Below are positions 10,401 to 17,486 of a DNA stretch of 43,209 nucleotides, piece after piece. A program made the position numbers and the translations under genes. The stretch is from positions 1-43,209 of the forward strand of contig CAZRBG010000051.1 of NCBI GenBank assembly GCA_964598225.1. Direction: 5' to 3'. Under the pieces are notes generated by a model. The model worked only from the letters and a program-made list of their open reading frames with translations, did not search any database and was not told the origin of the DNA. This stretch comes from SG8-4 sp964598225. Its GTDB lineage: Bacteria; Planctomycetota; Phycisphaerae; Sedimentisphaerales; Anaerobacaceae. Every line of letters starts with the position of its first letter. Within the stretch, counting starts at the first letter, position 1.

Positions 10401-11120
10401 ATGACCGAATGGTCGCCGGTGCGCTACGCCGGCGTGGATAGCACGCCGCCCACGCCCGTGCCCGTCATAGAGACAATCTTTGCAACTTCGGAGACTTCAA
10501 TCACGATGACCGCCTCTACGGTATTCGACGAGAGCGGCGTAGAGTACTTCTTCGAGAACACCACCGTACCGGGACACAACAGCGGCTGGCAGGACGACCC
10601 GAATTACACCGATCCCAATTTGACTCCGGATACCGAGTACAGCTACAGAGTCAGGGCCAGAGACAGATCGCCAAGGGCGAATGAGACGAGATGGTCTCAA
10701 GAAGTTACCGCGAGGACGCTTCCCGCACCGGACACGGTTCCGCCGACTCCCAATCCTATGGAATGGGACCCGACGGTGGACCCGAACGGCTTCGACGGCA
10801 GACCCAGAGAGATACTGGTTGATCCTAACGATCCTACCTTTGGTTGGGGAGCGACGATGACCGCAGTGATAGCCGTAGATGCCGGCGGCGGGCCCGTGGA
10901 ATACTTCTTCGAGTGCGTCACAAACAGCGGCTTCAACAGCGGCTGGATCACTTCGGAAACGTATACTGTAGCGCTCGGCAGACGCGGACAAGGTCTTGTC
11001 TTCCGAGTCAGAGCGCGCGATCAATTCGGCAATATGACCGGGTGGTCGCCTGCAGTGCGAGCTATCCAGCGGGAACCAATAGGACAGGGACAAGGAGCCG
11101 GGCAGCAACCGGTGCCGTAA
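1494..11120 (+). CDS. Giant secreted subtilisin-like (S8) protease with three beta-helix modules, collagen-like inserts, dockerin-like and FN3-like domains
   Basis: A 3208-residue secreted protein. The start at 1494 has a signal peptide (MKRQILISLLALVFVSGLAGA) directly after a GGGAG-type ribosome site; the in-frame ATG at 1431 adds 21 hydrophilic residues and is less likely. Order by residue: signal 1-21; propeptide-like region about 30-125; S8 domain about 150-450 with the triad D178 (VTDTGID), H242 (HGTNVAGIAG) and S419 (LSGTSQSAP); beta-helix 1 about 500-835; two InlB/Flg_new-like repeats about 843-1000; beta-helix 2 about 1003-2035 with long Gly-rich inserts; one InlB-like repeat about 2040-2117; beta-helix 3 about 2119-2818; dockerin-like pair of DFRD motifs about 2820-2883; three FN3-like repeats to about 3190. 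Each helix module ends in a TTRTD...D.GxHY motif. The complete triad suggests an active protease; the substrate is unknown. A hairpin terminator follows. Confidence 0.9.
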   Translation: MKRQILISLLALVFVSGLAGAASMPLYGLSDPLLEASDVYKQNELIVRFADPDAAAQTATGPWSTQTVRSMMSSSIIPGAEVKKVYDNVKPGLSVVRLPQGTSVFSAVTQFNGSADVVYAEPNYKYKLFLVPNDPNYPEQWALDNTGQTGGTPDADIDANEAWDITTGDPEIIIAVTDTGIDYEHPDLKDNMWVNQAELNGTPDVDDDGNGYVDDIYGYDFAGASSRQLGDGDSDPNDNWFHGTNVAGIAGAVGDNEIGIAGLCWNVKLMALKVIADDFAIDPDIFASDAVEAINYAIDNGAKIINASWGGENFSQALYDAIEEAGDAGALFVAAAGNDFGNNNDINPVYPASYDLDNIISVMSTDHNDEPAPFSNFGAISVDIAEPGEQILSTTPRTETFPMTVFGVSTNYATLSGTSQSAPYAAAACALIWTEFPTLPNSLVKGVLLKSVDPINVDPRCCVSNGRINMYSALTLIPKGKAGKVLNSKHDPADPANLYETIQDAIDDANEGDVLIAEANSLFIEAIDFKGKAITLRSGDITDPNDETLSPHNTLLLGLLDPGSVVTFASGEGPDTVIRGMNISWGSGDYGAGISCFESSPTIEDCIITNNFADFYGAGIDCYKASPTIRNCTITGNQTLGSAGIGAGINCEQASPVIANCLISNNTTTNVGGGIACFESNPTIYNCVIANNGAAFGGGGIDLDNSSPVIANSTIIVDDPNAPKNGGISSKNDSFPAVANCIIWGNGDDLLNTSATYSCVEDNDPGEGNIHIEPTFTTGPFGDYYLSQIAAGQLIDSSCIDVGNADANPDLGISTYTTRTDGVPDSDTLDMGAHYPAIPAPPVNLDITIVDANEPIDPNLANGTVEPESGTFRKFEIVKLIAQPKEGYRVKAWTGTDDDSSTSNINYITMLADAEVTVEFEEVPLYRLRTEVIGGHGTVKPYLKRGELYPDGTAVTVIAIADRNYIVDRWSGTDDDTSFASTNTVTMDSDKDVTIRFRQPKTLLVPGQFASIDAAIEGAHRHGDTIVVSPGEYSGGYDFQGKAITIASARPDDPCSVAATVIRTSPGFPAFIFQSGEGNESVVDGFTIVGQGDPGNEFWPFLIPDGVGTPGDPALGGAISCLNGSSPTLAHLVFKDVVARGDDGENNTETLPAPDPPPDPLDPLDPNDPLPPPEIPDPNDPNHWAPEDPNEFPPGDPNRPPQPDPNAPAPGFDGEDGADGLPGEPGMDGLDGLAGMPGGDGGAGFGGAMFFDANSSPVILNCTFINCMAIGGNGGFGGQGQDGGDGQDGQPGQDGQEGQEGGEGLNDGEQGAGGDGGNGGDGGPGGNGGRGGDGGKGGQGGEALGGAIYFGPNCAPTMQFCKIVNCSTRQGLGNQGGNAGNGGNGGAGAEAGEGAEGGDGNPAGADGEDGAPGPGGNGGDGGTGGDMGVNGLNSWAGAIYFGENCRPNMSDILITDNAATTLVPFYTFSGGNGGDGGDGGDGEGDAPGGNGGNGGDGGDGGDEFLLDPNDANDPNFVTPGAGGEPGEPGEGGEPGVPGLDGFPMDSFTTGFGGATYYDLGCNLRINDCVFRNNTTNVERERSTVSLFFGFFGGGTGDGGAEYYQSDCTGVLNRVDFRSNTTGAAGRGGAQFLNPFCSIEVNDCNYADNASGDSGGGIYCVSDCALDILDSRLTNNVSVVSEDSVTVGGAIFAGGVWDPNELQWHNGGTINIEDSFFGSNRAAFGGGLGWQGDASAISIIDSTLSNNTAEHGGAMFWTGGSPVITDCSFTGNQAKARWFRPDDLVSQQRQSSFFFLASVEPIPETARGGGGAIFSWATDAMIENSVFTSNSSGGSAGAVFLGGEPGTSTLHNCLIRNNSAVTDGGGITSFWFAAPTISNCTIVDNNVNDPGNPARGRGGGLSCSYESETLLTNSILWNNSGTHGDQIAIGSDAEPIFLDRPAALTVSHSIIQGGQDPEAVFVEPGRILNWLEGNIDADPQFAISAFLSPDSPAIDAGSGPASQFGLDEMTTRTDGTPDTGIVDIGYHYPISTIPGDRHLLTVRIIGDGGTVEVFGKGGTRTADGWLFDKFTVVKLIADVETGYEPRWIGTDNDSTDALVNTVTMDSDRTVTLEFTRTAGKTVTVPDDFANLQEAVNNVNPGDTIILDPGIHFSSGDVVMLTVNEDVTITSRNPGDPNVVSATIIDGYIGTNPETNMGIVFESNVTSKTVIDGITIQNCGGDLDPGDPGDRDDGHPNGFDGTPGEGPAIRIEPGASPIIRNCIIRNNELNAGDGGDGVDAESDPAFNAGRGGWGGWALGGAVWCGPDSSPQFINCVIENNTARGGDGGNGGSGGDADGGSANYGGNYSRSDTFFFDPISEGAPIEFVDNLWEAMQWDFALFYRDIYDRPNLTSFLGDHRRYTAYGGGVYCDIRSNVSFVDCEIRGNRTFGGMTGEGGDIAGSDRPLEPILAFELPSFGAGVYCATDSMVTFTGCTFEDNIASEVSAGADPNHRLDPYVGFGGGVGGQVDATIVFVDCNFVDNEADTGGGVYLDTVETTIMDCNFVANTALRGAGLASTESLIDVFSSEFIGNNATVDVNDPNNVSGDILASGAGLYCLLGGLNVRDCNVAGNTADFSGGGAYLRDVDKASFINNLITENLAGRDGGGLSINWFADAVIANCTFANNATPGTLGQPENTGFGGGLFTSHGNNALVTDSIFWNNFGPRGNAMAVGGNFDSDKQPSTLTVTHSLVKDGRSGVWVEPGSTLNWAAGNISNDPLFATGRQDDFYLSQTASGQGRNSPAVDAGSDYASRVGLTGYTTRTDEVRDTGIVDIGYHHAKRQPCRLSDIAFDGIIDFRDFARVAESWLDQSCSPSNAWCRGADITADESVDFRDVLFLADCWLVRDTLPPTPNPSEWETEPNVVSAGAIRMTAETSLDAWGWTVEYFFECIDGDSGCTDSGWRTNPTYTDTGLTSGVQYGYRVRARDGAGNMTEWSPVRYAGVDSTPPTPVPVIETIFATSETSITMTASTVFDESGVEYFFENTTVPGHNSGWQDDPNYTDPNLTPDTEYSYRVRARDRSPRANETRWSQEVTARTLPAPDTVPPTPNPMEWDPTVDPNGFDGRPREILVDPNDPTFGWGATMTAVIAVDAGGGPVEYFFECVTNSGFNSGWITSETYTVALGRRGQGLVFRVRARDQFGNMTGWSPAVRAIQREPIGQGQGAGQQPVP
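5108..6120 (+). repeat. Collagen-like/Gly-rich insert cluster inside beta-helix module 2
   Basis: Within the protease gene, four Gly-rich coding tracts (about 5108-5220, 5305-5523, 5608-5780 and 5902-6117) are rich in ggcggagacggcgg-type DNA. They encode GxY triplets (GEDGADGLPGEPGMDG) and GGDGGDGG runs. Each tract sits between one beta-helix rung and the next GGA(I/M/T)(Y/F) rung start. A fifth, shorter tract of the same kind lies at about 8449-8520 in module 3. Confidence 0.8.
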
Positions 11121-11126
11121 ATACAG

Positions 11127-11171
11127 ACGGGATTTAGCCTTGTGAATTCCTCAAAGCTAAATCCCGTTTTT
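11127..11171 (+). terminator. Rho-independent terminator of the giant protease gene
   Basis: A perfect 12-bp stem, ACGGGATTTAGC (11127-11138) with GCTAAATCCCGT (11156-11167), is separated by a 17-base loop and followed by a T run (11167-11171). It starts six bases after the stop codon. The opposite strand lacks a T run, so it mainly serves the plus-strand gene. Confidence 0.85.
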
Positions 11172-11202
11172 CTACTTACTGTCACGTCAAAGGCATTTTG
11201 CT

Positions 11203-12609
11203 TTATTTCGCCTTCAGCGCCTCGTAGCCGTAATGTGCCATCAGGTGATCGAGTATAGTCATCGCAGTGTAGTTCTCAGCAACGGGCCATATCCGAGCTA
11301 CAATCGTGGGATCGCGCCTGGTTATTGCGGCCAGTTCCTTGTTCTCCAGCGTATATTTATCGATGGTCTTCTGAGGCTTGTCGATCGTCGGCGTGGGCTT
11401 AACCGCCAGTCTGACTACAATGGGTTGCCCCGTAGACAGGCCGCCCGTGATGCCGCCGGCGTTGTTTGATTCGAATACGACTTTCCCGTCTTCGGCACGC
11501 ATCTGGTCGTTGTTCTCGTAGCCGGTCATGTCCTTGACGGCAAACCCTGCTCCGACCTCGACTCCTTTGACGGCGCCGATGCCCAGCATTTTGCCTAATT
11601 CGCCGTCGAGCTTATAGAANNNNNNNNNNNNNNNNNNNNNNNNNNNNNNNNNNNNNNNNNNNNNNNNNNNNNNNNNNNNNNNNNNNNNNNNNNNNNNNNN
11701 NNNNNNNNNNNNNNNNNNNCCCGCCGGCACACCGGTTACTACAACCTCGACCGTGCCGCCAGCCGAATCGCCCGTCGCGGCAACACGGTTGCACGCATCT
11801 ACCATACCCTGGGCGGCGTCTACGTCGGGACAATTCACTACGTCATGGACACCGTATTTGTCCATGATCTCGACGGCCGACATCTGCGGAGCCTTGCCGC
11901 GGATCTCATCGATCTGCTGCTCGATTTCGGCAAGAATTCTGGTCTTCTCCAGAAAGCGCATCTCCATGTTTATGCGATCCTTCACATAGACCTCCTGATA
12001 AAACGGGTCCATGTCCCAGCGCATACGCTTGTAGCTTTCCGTGTACTCGAACGCCTTGTCCGGATCGACTTCAGGGCATTTCACGCCCGCGATTTCTTTG
12101 ACGTAGGAAAAGACTTTGACGCCGCACTTTTTCAACACCTGTTTGGCAACGTATCCCGCCCCGACTATCGTCGAAGTGTAACGCCCGCTGAAAATACCGG
12201 CCCCGATCGCGTCATCGTCGGGACCGTACTTCATAAACGTCGCATAAGATGCATGTCCCGGCCGAGGCGTGCGATTCGTATCCTGGTACTGCTTGATGTG
12301 AATGAAATGCCGGTCCAGATTCGGAATCATAATCACCAGCGGTGTGCCGTTAGTATGGTTCTTGTTTCCGGCGCCTTCGACCGTGTCCGCCGCGTTAACG
12401 CCCGAATAGATAATCGGCAGGTCCGGCTCTTTTCTCGGACTGCTTAACTCGTCGGCGCCGGGCTTTCGCAACAACAGATCCCCGTAGATTTCCTGCTCAG
12501 TAAGCATCATTCCGGGCGGCACACCGTGTACAATTGATGTCAGGCCTTCCTGATAAGAACCGCCCGCGACGGTTACCTGAAAATTGCGTCCAATATGACA
12601 ACCTAACAT
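11203..12609 (-). CDS. aroC: Chorismate synthase-like protein, divergent active site, interrupted by assembly gap
   Basis: Chorismate synthase converts EPSP to chorismate using reduced FMN, the last step of the shikimate pathway. The fold is recognisable: HGVPPGMML near residue 30, NGTPLVIMIPN, TRPGHASYA (second conserved His kept), AVKGVEVGAGF, GGLSTGQPIVVRLAVKPTPTI and RRDPTIVARIWPVAE (Asp kept) near the C-terminus. The first signature is altered: the usual GESHG reads GGSYQ at residues 17-21, so the catalytic His is replaced by Tyr. The Arg-rich FMN/substrate motif GRxSARET reads GIFSGRYTS. The gene lies 26 bases downstream of aroA in the same direction, so it probably works in that pathway, but activity cannot be assumed. 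The 100-N gap (11620-11719) falls just after VTGVPA-Gly. The start at 12609 has a GGAG site about 10 bases upstream. Confidence 0.82.
   Translation of the reverse strand: MLGCHIGRNFQVTVAGGSYQEGLTSIVHGVPPGMMLTEQEIYGDLLLRKPGADELSSPRKEPDLPIIYSGVNAADTVEGAGNKNHTNGTPLVIMIPNLDRHFIHIKQYQDTNRTPRPGHASYATFMKYGPDDDAIGAGIFSGRYTSTIVGAGYVAKQVLKKCGVKVFSYVKEIAGVKCPEVDPDKAFEYTESYKRMRWDMDPFYQEVYVKDRINMEMRFLEKTRILAEIEQQIDEIRGKAPQMSAVEIMDKYGVHDVVNCPDVDAAQGMVDACNRVAATGDSAGGTVEVVVTGVPAXXXXXXXXXXXXXXXXXXXXXXXXXXXXXXXXXXFYKLDGELGKMLGIGAVKGVEVGAGFAVKDMTGYENNDQMRAEDGKVVFESNNAGGITGGLSTGQPIVVRLAVKPTPTIDKPQKTIDKYTLENKELAAITRRDPTIVARIWPVAENYTAMTILDHLMAHYGYEALKAK
11620..11719. other. Assembly gap of exactly 100 N inside aroC
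   Basis: A round 100-base N run, the conventional placeholder for a scaffold gap of unknown size. Family members read VPxGLGxPxxxKLD here, so only about five residues are missing between VPAG and FYKLDGEL. The real gap is then probably near 16 bases. Confidence 0.95.
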
Positions 12610-12635
12610 TTTCGCTTACTCTCCAATAAGACACT

Positions 12636-13919
12636 CTATTGATCGGTCACTTTCATCTTAGCGCCGATTTTTCTCATTAATTCCACATATTCGGGAAACG
12701 TAACGCTGATTGCCTCAGCGGTATCAATGTTTACGCGCTCGTCCGACTTCAGTCCTGCAAGCGATAAGGCCATTACGATTCGGTGATCGGCCCAGCCGTG
12801 CAACTCGTTTGGTTTGGGTCTGCCGCCTCGTATTATAAGCCCGTCCGGCAATTCTTCAACGTCGATGTGCATCTTTTTCAATTCGCGAGCCATGCAGGCT
12901 ATCCTATCGGTCTCTTTGCTGCGAGCCTGAGCAACATTAAACAGCTTGGTCGTGCCTTCGGCGAAGGCGGCGGCAACAGCCATTGAAGGCAGAGCATCCG
13001 GAGTCGCATTCATGTCAAGCTCGGCGCCATGCAAGGCGGCGGCGCTAATTCGGACCGAGCCGTCCGTCACATCGATTTCAGCCCCCATTTTCCTGAGGTA
13101 ATCGACAACCGCCTTGTCGGGCTGGCTATCGCCAAAATCCAAACCGAGCAGAGTGACATCATCGCCGGCCAAAGCCGCCCCGCAGAGAAAGAACGTTGCA
13201 CTCGAAAAATCTGCGGGAACTTGCTCATCGAAAGATTGATACCTTTGATTGCCCTTGATTGAAAATCTCCGCATGCGATCGTTATCGTATTCAATTTGCT
13301 GCTTATCGAGCCAATCGAGTGTCATTTGCACGTACCCGGGCTCGTTAAGGAGAGTAACGTCTATCTCCGTATCTTTCGATGCCAGCGGGGTACACAGCAG
13401 CAAACTGGACAAGTATTGACTGGTGGTTGCGGCAAGCGTAGTCTCGCCCCCTGTCAGCTTTCCCTTGATTTCGACCGGGATCTTGCCGTTTGCATTGAGG
13501 CTGGCGCACTTCGCCCCCAGATCGTTCAATGAGTCCATTAGCGGCCCTATCGGACGAGTTTGTATCTGCTCGTCGCCGGTAAACCTTATGCTCTGGTCCG
13601 CTTCCGCTAAGGCAGTCGATCCTATCGCAACTCGGAGTGTCGTGCCTGAATTGCCCACATCGATGATTTCTTCAGGTGTTCTGATCTTGCCGCCCGTGCC
13701 GGACACTCTCCAGCATTTGGGATCGGAAGTGTCGATCTCTGCACCAAGAGCCCTGTAGCAGCTCGTAGCCGCCCGTGTGTCGCTCGAATCAAGCGGATCG
13801 CGTATCAGACTCTCTCTTTCGGCCAAAGAGGCTATCGCAACCGCACGGATAGTATGCGATTTAGAGCCCGGTATTTTCACGGCCCCTTTTAATCGAGATT
13901 TTTCTACAAGAAGCTTCAT
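12636..13919 (-). CDS. aroA: 3-phosphoshikimate 1-carboxyvinyltransferase (EPSP synthase)
   Basis: A cytoplasmic shikimate-pathway enzyme that transfers enolpyruvyl from PEP to shikimate-3-phosphate. At 427 residues it has the usual family length. Visible motifs are the substrate-binding PGSKSHTIRA at residues 17-26, GNSGTTLR around residue 88, TGDEQIQTRPIGPL, TSQYLSSLLL, VPADFSSATFF, the RSKETDR loop and DHRIVMALSLAGL near the C-terminus. All key Lys/Ser/Arg/Asp positions expected of the family appear present. It is the first gene of an aroA-aroC pair, with 26 bases between its stop and the aroC start. The start at 13919 gives the expected N-terminus; no strong ribosome site is visible. Confidence 0.96.
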   Translation of the reverse strand: MKLLVEKSRLKGAVKIPGSKSHTIRAVAIASLAERESLIRDPLDSSDTRAATSCYRALGAEIDTSDPKCWRVSGTGGKIRTPEEIIDVGNSGTTLRVAIGSTALAEADQSIRFTGDEQIQTRPIGPLMDSLNDLGAKCASLNANGKIPVEIKGKLTGGETTLAATTSQYLSSLLLCTPLASKDTEIDVTLLNEPGYVQMTLDWLDKQQIEYDNDRMRRFSIKGNQRYQSFDEQVPADFSSATFFLCGAALAGDDVTLLGLDFGDSQPDKAVVDYLRKMGAEIDVTDGSVRISAAALHGAELDMNATPDALPSMAVAAAFAEGTTKLFNVAQARSKETDRIACMARELKKMHIDVEELPDGLIIRGGRPKPNELHGWADHRIVMALSLAGLKSDERVNIDTAEAISVTFPEYVELMRKIGAKMKVTDQ

Positions 13920-14075
13920 AAAACCACACTCATGCAGGCTAAACGTACCGAGTGCCGCCCTTTTATCAGAAATGATAATGGATTGGAAGAAGATTTTGCG
14001 TTACGTTCAGCCTGCCCCGAGCCGTTTGCCTTGCTTTACTCAGAACATCCGATATTTGAAGTAGTCAATCACACC

Positions 14076-17000
14076 CTATCGCCGGTTCAATTCATCCAGA
14101 CGGGCCCGGGCCCAGACGTGACTTACGTTCATCTCAACGGCCTTCTCAAATTCAGATCGGGCCAATTCATCCTGTCCCTCGCCGATATAGCCTAGCCCGA
14201 GAGTGTAGTGAGCGGAGGCTTTCCGGGCCTGAGCGGTTTGGCCTTCACCGAACTTGGCGAAGAAATCGGCTTGTTCATCTTCAGAGAGCCGTTGCTTTCC
14301 TCTCTTTATCAACTCATCGAAAATTTCGCTTGCCCGTGACCTTTTGCCTAATCGCACAAGCGACATAGCCTGGTAAAACCGCGCCTGCGGCCAATTTCCC
14401 GTTCCCTCCTGGCGGGCTGCCTTTTCGTAGTACTCTTCTGCCTTGGCCATATCGCCCAGCGCCGCATAGGCCGTGGCGATATGGTATGCCACCTGTGGGG
14501 CGCGTCTGTCATTTTTCGGCCTGCCTACCGACAGGTTCTCAGGGTATTCCGACGCTTTGAGAAAATCAGCAAGAGCTTCTTTCAGTTCGCCGTTCCGGGC
14601 GCCGCGCAACCCTCTGAGCAGGTAAGCATCAACATAGACGCCGTGTATATGTCCCCCGCCTTCGCGGACGTGAAAATGGTTGTTGGTGAGATAATCAATG
14701 GCTTTGTCATATTTGCCTGCTGCGACCAGAACCATTATCTCGCGCAGAAAGCTGTTGTTACGCTGCGATACGATCTCATGGTTTTTCTCAAGCAGAGCGA
14801 GACGCTTGTCGAGCGACACATTGCCGTCTTCGTAAAGTCGATCCAACTCGAAATAAAGACGAGCGTCTTCTTTGTCGCAGGCGACCGCTTTCTCATAGCT
14901 GCCGATGGCCTTTGGAATATCCTTTCCCGTGCGATAGTAGGCCCACCCGAGATTGCGATGCACGATGGCAAGCGAGTTATCCTTCTCACGAGACTTCTCC
15001 CAAAACTGAATCGCCTTCTCTGGCTGAATATCGTAAAGGAGATTGCCAAGATAGTAGCAGGCACGAGCGTCTTCAGAATTGGCTTCGATAGCATAGTCAA
15101 GCACGTCGCCGGACTCCAGCCTGAACGGAAAACAGTAATCCATCGGCATCTCAGCGGCCTGAGACAAGAATCGCAAAGCTCTCGCGGCATCGCCCTTCTG
15201 TTGATGCAAATAGCCGAGATAGTAATACACCATCGGATACTTGCCTGCGAATTCCAGCTTCTTTCGCACAGGACGCATGAGAACCTCAATCGCCTCATCC
15301 CACAAACCGCAATTTGCATAGTCGATTGCAAGCTCGAGATAAGACTCGACCCGCCCCGCCATTTTTCGTTCGAGATCAGACAACACCTTCTTTGCCCTGC
15401 CCTGCCTGCCCAAGCCGGCCTGAGCAAAGTACACTTCGTTCATTGCCAAGAAATCAAGTGGATCGAGTTCAAGAACACCCGACGCAATTTTTCCGGCTTC
15501 CCCGGGCCTGCCGAGTTTCCTCAATATCGCGGCCTTTACGTTAAGTGCTTTTGTGTTCAGAGCATTCGTGGACAGTGAACGATTGATTTGTTCGAGCGCC
15601 GAGCTGAAATCTCCCTTCCGGCACGAAAGCTCGGCCAACTGATAATAGGCCGCCGCGTGAAAGGCGTAATCCCATGTCGCCCGATAGAAGGCATCGTAAG
15701 CTTCATCGGATTTGTCCTGGGCCTCAAGTGCAAGTCCGAGTTGATAGTACGCTTCCGTGTCGCCCGGCCTTGTGTATTCGGCGGAGATTCGCTCGATTGC
15801 CTTCCCAAGCTTTTGTTCGGCCTTTTCGTACATGCCGCGTTTGATATCTTTGATGCCGAGAAACGTGTTAGTCCGGGAGTCGCCCGGATCTCTTTTCAGC
15901 ACCTCCTCGAAGTAGTCGTCGGGGTCCACTCGCGGATTGTGAATCTGCTCCAGGCGAAGTCCTGTAAAGTAGAGTTGCTCGATTCTCTCAATATCTTCCG
16001 GCTTTGGCGGCGCTTTGACCACTTCCGGCAAGTCCGGGTCGTATTCTCTCTCAACAGGCTGATATGAAATCAAAGTGTCTCCGGACGACGAGATCAGCGA
16101 AGCCTTCAGATCGATCTCTTCGACGCCGCGTGCCACCTTCTGCCGCACGTTGAAAGGCCTGGCGGGACCAATATCAATCGTCCGTTCAAGAATCACTTTC
16201 TCGCCGGCAATCAGATGTACTTTGGCGTCCGAATATTGCGACGTTGTACAGAAACCCAGAGTCGCCATGTCCGAATCGAGTTCGAGATTCACCGCGGCCT
16301 CCAGATTCGCGTTCTTGAATCCGCCTATCTTACGCACAGGATACCAGTGCTGCTTGAAAGTCTTTGTCTCATAAGGTTTTATCCAGCTATAATCCGGCTG
16401 ATTGTCTGAAAACGCACCCACCATAAGCTCAGCGTAAGGACCATCTGCGTCGGTGAGAATCTTATCCCACATCCGGCCTCGCGGACCCGGACCCCATTCC
16501 CATAGTTTTGCCCCGCAGACGATGTGATGATTGCCGACGTGGACGACACCGGCGTTTTGACCGTGATCGTAGCCGCCCGAGAAATCCTCTTGAAGGTTCC
16601 ATGCAAAGAACGAGACAGGTTCGGGGTGATTCTTCCACCAGCTCAGGTCGACGCCTTTATAATCGACGCCGCGATAAACCTCATTCGAGATCGGCCAATG
16701 GCTGAAATCATTCTTGGCGTGAAAAGTCGCGACACGAACGCTCGGCGGAAAAACCACCTGATAGTGGTCATTTGCGTGGACCGCGACGTTCGCCCAGTAG
16801 AGTATCGAATGCGGCATAGGCGTTCGATTGAACATCTTGACCGTTGCTTCTATGTATGATTTGTCCGGATAGAGGGTTATACCGATGATCCATCTCATCC
16901 GGTGGCGGCGTTCGGTTTCGCCGAACCAAATGGTTTTGCTGCCATCGGGATTCTCGGCGAGAGTGTAGTCCACAGGCATGAACGTCGTGTTTCTGTGGTG

Positions 17001-17426
17001 ATGAAACACGCACCACTCTATCCCCCCGGAGATCCAGGCGCCGAGCATTCCTATCAGCGCAGGCTTGATGACGTGCTGATGATAGAATATCTCGTAATTG
17101 TTTGTTTTGTCGAGAGCCGAGAACAGACGGCCGCCTATCTCAGGCAGAATCGAAAGCTTGATGTATTCGTTCTCAAGATGTAGCGCCTTGTAAGTTTTCT
17201 TCTCGTGGGTGTTCGTCACCTTGTCCTGGAAGGGATAAGGATATATCTTTTTCTTCGCCCCCTGATAGGACTCGTTGGTATAAAACATCGGATTGCGCTC
17301 CGGCGGATCGAGCCGATACGTTGGAATAGTAAGAGGTTCTTCCCAGACCTTCACCGGAGAGGCTGCTGGACAAATAGTGGCCGAAATACTAGCAAAAAGC
17401 ACACAGAATACACGTTTAAAATACAT
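14076..17426 (-). CDS. Secreted DUF5107 domain protein with long TPR array
   Basis: A protein of 1116 residues with an N-terminal signal peptide (about 1-22, ending TICPAAS). Residues about 50-370 match the DUF5107 pattern: LENEYIKLSILPEIGGRLFSALDKTNNYEIFYHQ, an aldose-epimerase/mutarotase-like beta-sandwich start, then SGGIEWCVFHHHR, LYPDKSYIEATVKMFNRTP and WANVAVHAN. From about residue 480 onward there are many TPR-like helical pairs (for example AYYQLGLALEAQDKSDEAYDAFYRA). DUF5107-TPR proteins are commonly found with glycan-degradation genes and are thought to act on or bind carbohydrate; the reaction is not established. It lies downstream of the SUMF1-like and Gfo/Idh genes on the same strand. 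A TAGGAG site lies 12 bases before the ATG, a long spacing. Confidence 0.85.
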   Translation of the reverse strand: MYFKRVFCVLFASISATICPAASPVKVWEEPLTIPTYRLDPPERNPMFYTNESYQGAKKKIYPYPFQDKVTNTHEKKTYKALHLENEYIKLSILPEIGGRLFSALDKTNNYEIFYHQHVIKPALIGMLGAWISGGIEWCVFHHHRNTTFMPVDYTLAENPDGSKTIWFGETERRHRMRWIIGITLYPDKSYIEATVKMFNRTPMPHSILYWANVAVHANDHYQVVFPPSVRVATFHAKNDFSHWPISNEVYRGVDYKGVDLSWWKNHPEPVSFFAWNLQEDFSGGYDHGQNAGVVHVGNHHIVCGAKLWEWGPGPRGRMWDKILTDADGPYAELMVGAFSDNQPDYSWIKPYETKTFKQHWYPVRKIGGFKNANLEAAVNLELDSDMATLGFCTTSQYSDAKVHLIAGEKVILERTIDIGPARPFNVRQKVARGVEEIDLKASLISSSGDTLISYQPVEREYDPDLPEVVKAPPKPEDIERIEQLYFTGLRLEQIHNPRVDPDDYFEEVLKRDPGDSRTNTFLGIKDIKRGMYEKAEQKLGKAIERISAEYTRPGDTEAYYQLGLALEAQDKSDEAYDAFYRATWDYAFHAAAYYQLAELSCRKGDFSSALEQINRSLSTNALNTKALNVKAAILRKLGRPGEAGKIASGVLELDPLDFLAMNEVYFAQAGLGRQGRAKKVLSDLERKMAGRVESYLELAIDYANCGLWDEAIEVLMRPVRKKLEFAGKYPMVYYYLGYLHQQKGDAARALRFLSQAAEMPMDYCFPFRLESGDVLDYAIEANSEDARACYYLGNLLYDIQPEKAIQFWEKSREKDNSLAIVHRNLGWAYYRTGKDIPKAIGSYEKAVACDKEDARLYFELDRLYEDGNVSLDKRLALLEKNHEIVSQRNNSFLREIMVLVAAGKYDKAIDYLTNNHFHVREGGGHIHGVYVDAYLLRGLRGARNGELKEALADFLKASEYPENLSVGRPKNDRRAPQVAYHIATAYAALGDMAKAEEYYEKAARQEGTGNWPQARFYQAMSLVRLGKRSRASEIFDELIKRGKQRLSEDEQADFFAKFGEGQTAQARKASAHYTLGLGYIGEGQDELARSEFEKAVEMNVSHVWARARLDELNRR

Positions 17427-17486
17427 AGTCGCTATTATCTCCTAAACGAGTTTTGCATCAGAGCCTAACGTCGCTCCGTGCCATTC

